From Bacteroides sp. (lineage in GTDB: Bacteria; Bacteroidota; Bacteroidia; Bacteroidales; Bacteroidaceae), in contig JASLDF010000226.1 in the NCBI GenBank assembly GCA_030151635.1, positions 1 through 24,716 on the forward strand: DNA of 24,716 bases, in the 5' to 3' direction. The notes beneath the pieces are model-generated. The model searched no databases, was not told the DNA's origin, and worked only from the letters and a program-made list of their open reading frames with translations. The position numbers and the translations under genes were made by a program. Below, piece after piece: positions 23,636 through 24,716 of the stretch (position 1 is its first letter; each line of letters opens with the position of its first letter).

Positions 23636-24694
23636 TTAGAATTTTAGATTGTCTAGCAGCTCAATGTATCTAACCAATGCATCTTCTATTTCTTTAAGTT
23701 CAATGTATTCGTCTGCTGTATGTGATCTTCCAGAAAAGCCGGGTCCAATTTTAATTGAGTTGAATGGCATTAATGCTTGATCTGATAACGTAGGTGAACC
23801 ATATGGTTTCATTCCAAGGTCTTTGAATCTATCGAATATCGGATGTTCTAAATCAAGCATCGACGAATTTAATCGAGTAGATCTCGGTTTAATCTCCGCT
23901 TTCGTGTTTTTCTGAATGATATCGAGTAACTCCTGATTCGTGTAGCAGCCATTTCCCCTTACATCTACGACAAAAGTACACCGGTCAGGAACTACGTTAT
24001 GTTGTGTTCCTGCATTGATTTGTGTTACACTCATTTTAACTTCTCCTAAGAAGGGAGATACCTTTTTGAATTTGTAGGTTCTAAACCATTCCAAGTCGGA
24101 AAGTGTCAAATTGATTGCATTTATCCCTTCGTTTCTAGCTGCATGTCCCGATTTACCAATTGATGTTCCATCCAATACCATTAATCCTTTTTCGGCAACA
24201 GCAGGTTCCATATTTGTGGGTTCACCGACTATGGCTAAATCAATTGGGGGTAGGCATTCTAAGGCTTTTGCAATGCCATTCTCACCACTAATTTCTTCTT
24301 CTGCTGATGCACAAAAAATGACGTTGTAGTTTTGTTTGTCAATGAGTTCTAGAGCTGTGAGTAATAAGCAAACTAAACTAGCTCCTGCATCATTACTTCC
24401 TAAGCCATATAGCTTGCCATCAATAATAGCAGGGCAGTATGGGTCTTTTGTCCACGTGCTTCCTGGTTTTACAGTATCTATATGTGAATTAAGTAAAAGA
24501 GTGGGTTTGTCTTTTAGGTGTTTTGTGTTTCTAAGGATTATGTTATTCCCAATTCTTTCAACAGAATTTGCTCTCTCGGCGAGGTATCTATATATAAGGT
24601 CTGCTACTCGGTCTTCTTCACGACTGAAGGATTGAATTTCGATCATTTTGCTCAATAAATCTACTGCTTCGTTGAGTTTGTTCTTATTTTTCAT
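23636..24694 (-). CDS. argE: M20 family metallo-deacylase, ArgE-like (probable N-acyl-ornithine/citrulline deacylase)
   Basis: A 352-residue zinc hydrolase of the M20 (ArgE/DapE) family. Metal ligands and catalytic residues are visible: His71 and Asp73 in NSHIDTV, Asp102 in GSNDAG, the catalytic Glu pair at 132-133 in SAEEEISG, Glu158 in VGEPT, and His325 in SGRSHTADEY. The dimerisation domain (about 175-280) has GKSGHAARNEG and TQHNVVPDRC. It closely resembles, from memory, the Bacteroides enzyme of arginine synthesis, which acts on N-succinyl rather than N-acetyl intermediates; the substrate cannot be decided here. Cytosolic, full length. Only 22 bases upstream are in the window, so the neighbouring gene (often another arg gene) is not seen. 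Confidence 0.87.
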   Translation of the reverse strand: MKNKNKLNEAVDLLSKMIEIQSFSREEDRVADLIYRYLAERANSVERIGNNIILRNTKHLKDKPTLLLNSHIDTVKPGSTWTKDPYCPAIIDGKLYGLGSNDAGASLVCLLLTALELIDKQNYNVIFCASAEEEISGENGIAKALECLPPIDLAIVGEPTNMEPAVAEKGLMVLDGTSIGKSGHAARNEGINAINLTLSDLEWFRTYKFKKVSPFLGEVKMSVTQINAGTQHNVVPDRCTFVVDVRGNGCYTNQELLDIIQKNTKAEIKPRSTRLNSSMLDLEHPIFDRFKDLGMKPYGSPTLSDQALMPFNSIKIGPGFSGRSHTADEYIELKEIEDALVRYIELLDNLKF

Positions 24695-24716
24695 TTGTTT
24701 TCTATTTTGTGCAAAG

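Overview
The window is a chromosomal core region of a low-GC member of the Bacteroidota, most likely order Bacteroidales and plausibly Bacteroidaceae. This is judged from the proteins (Bacteroidetes-type MraY with an extended loop, a PASTA-tailed FtsI, an FtsL-like protein, the GlsA/GlsB glycine-lipid pair, a DUF4292 lipoprotein and a Bacteroides-like ArgE), from promoter boxes of the Bacteroidetes form TTTG-N19-TAnnTTTG, and from AT-rich leaders without clear Shine-Dalgarno sequences. The species cannot be named from the sequence alone.

Layout: a tRNA-Glu (minus strand) with its own promoter lies divergent from recO (plus). A short intergenic region with a long hairpin and an intrinsic terminator separates recO from the end of the division and cell wall (dcw) cluster. 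That cluster occupies about 1249-17062 on the minus strand. It reads, in transcription order, mraZ, rsmH, an ftsL-like gene, ftsI, murE, mraY, murD, ftsW, murG, murC, ftsQ, ftsA, ftsZ and a GatB/YqeY-domain gene. These are 14 genes with no gap longer than about 28 bases, so they look like one operon. Together they make the DAP-type peptidoglycan precursor, flip or link it at the septum, and build the Z-ring. murF, murB and ddl are not in the cluster. Upstream of mraZ sit two perfect TGGGG boxes at a 10-base period, a textbook MraZ operator.

Divergent from mraZ are two plus-strand genes for glycine-lipid synthesis (glsA, glsB), ending against a convergent dgt (dNTP triphosphohydrolase). Divergent from dgt are dut, a periplasmic TPR protein and a DUF4292 lipoprotein, which look like one transcript. 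A strong 18-bp bidirectional terminator follows, then a convergent M20 deacylase (argE-like) that runs nearly to the window edge.

No mobile element, CRISPR array, prophage or obvious foreign island is visible. Most of the window is conserved housekeeping sequence and I do not see a new multi-gene system. The most unusual structure is a palindromic repeat shared by the two convergent intergenic regions (about 1067-1119 and 23492-23555): three tandem palindromic units at one site and an inverted partial copy with a 20-base exact match at the other. It may be a short dispersed repeat family of this genome.
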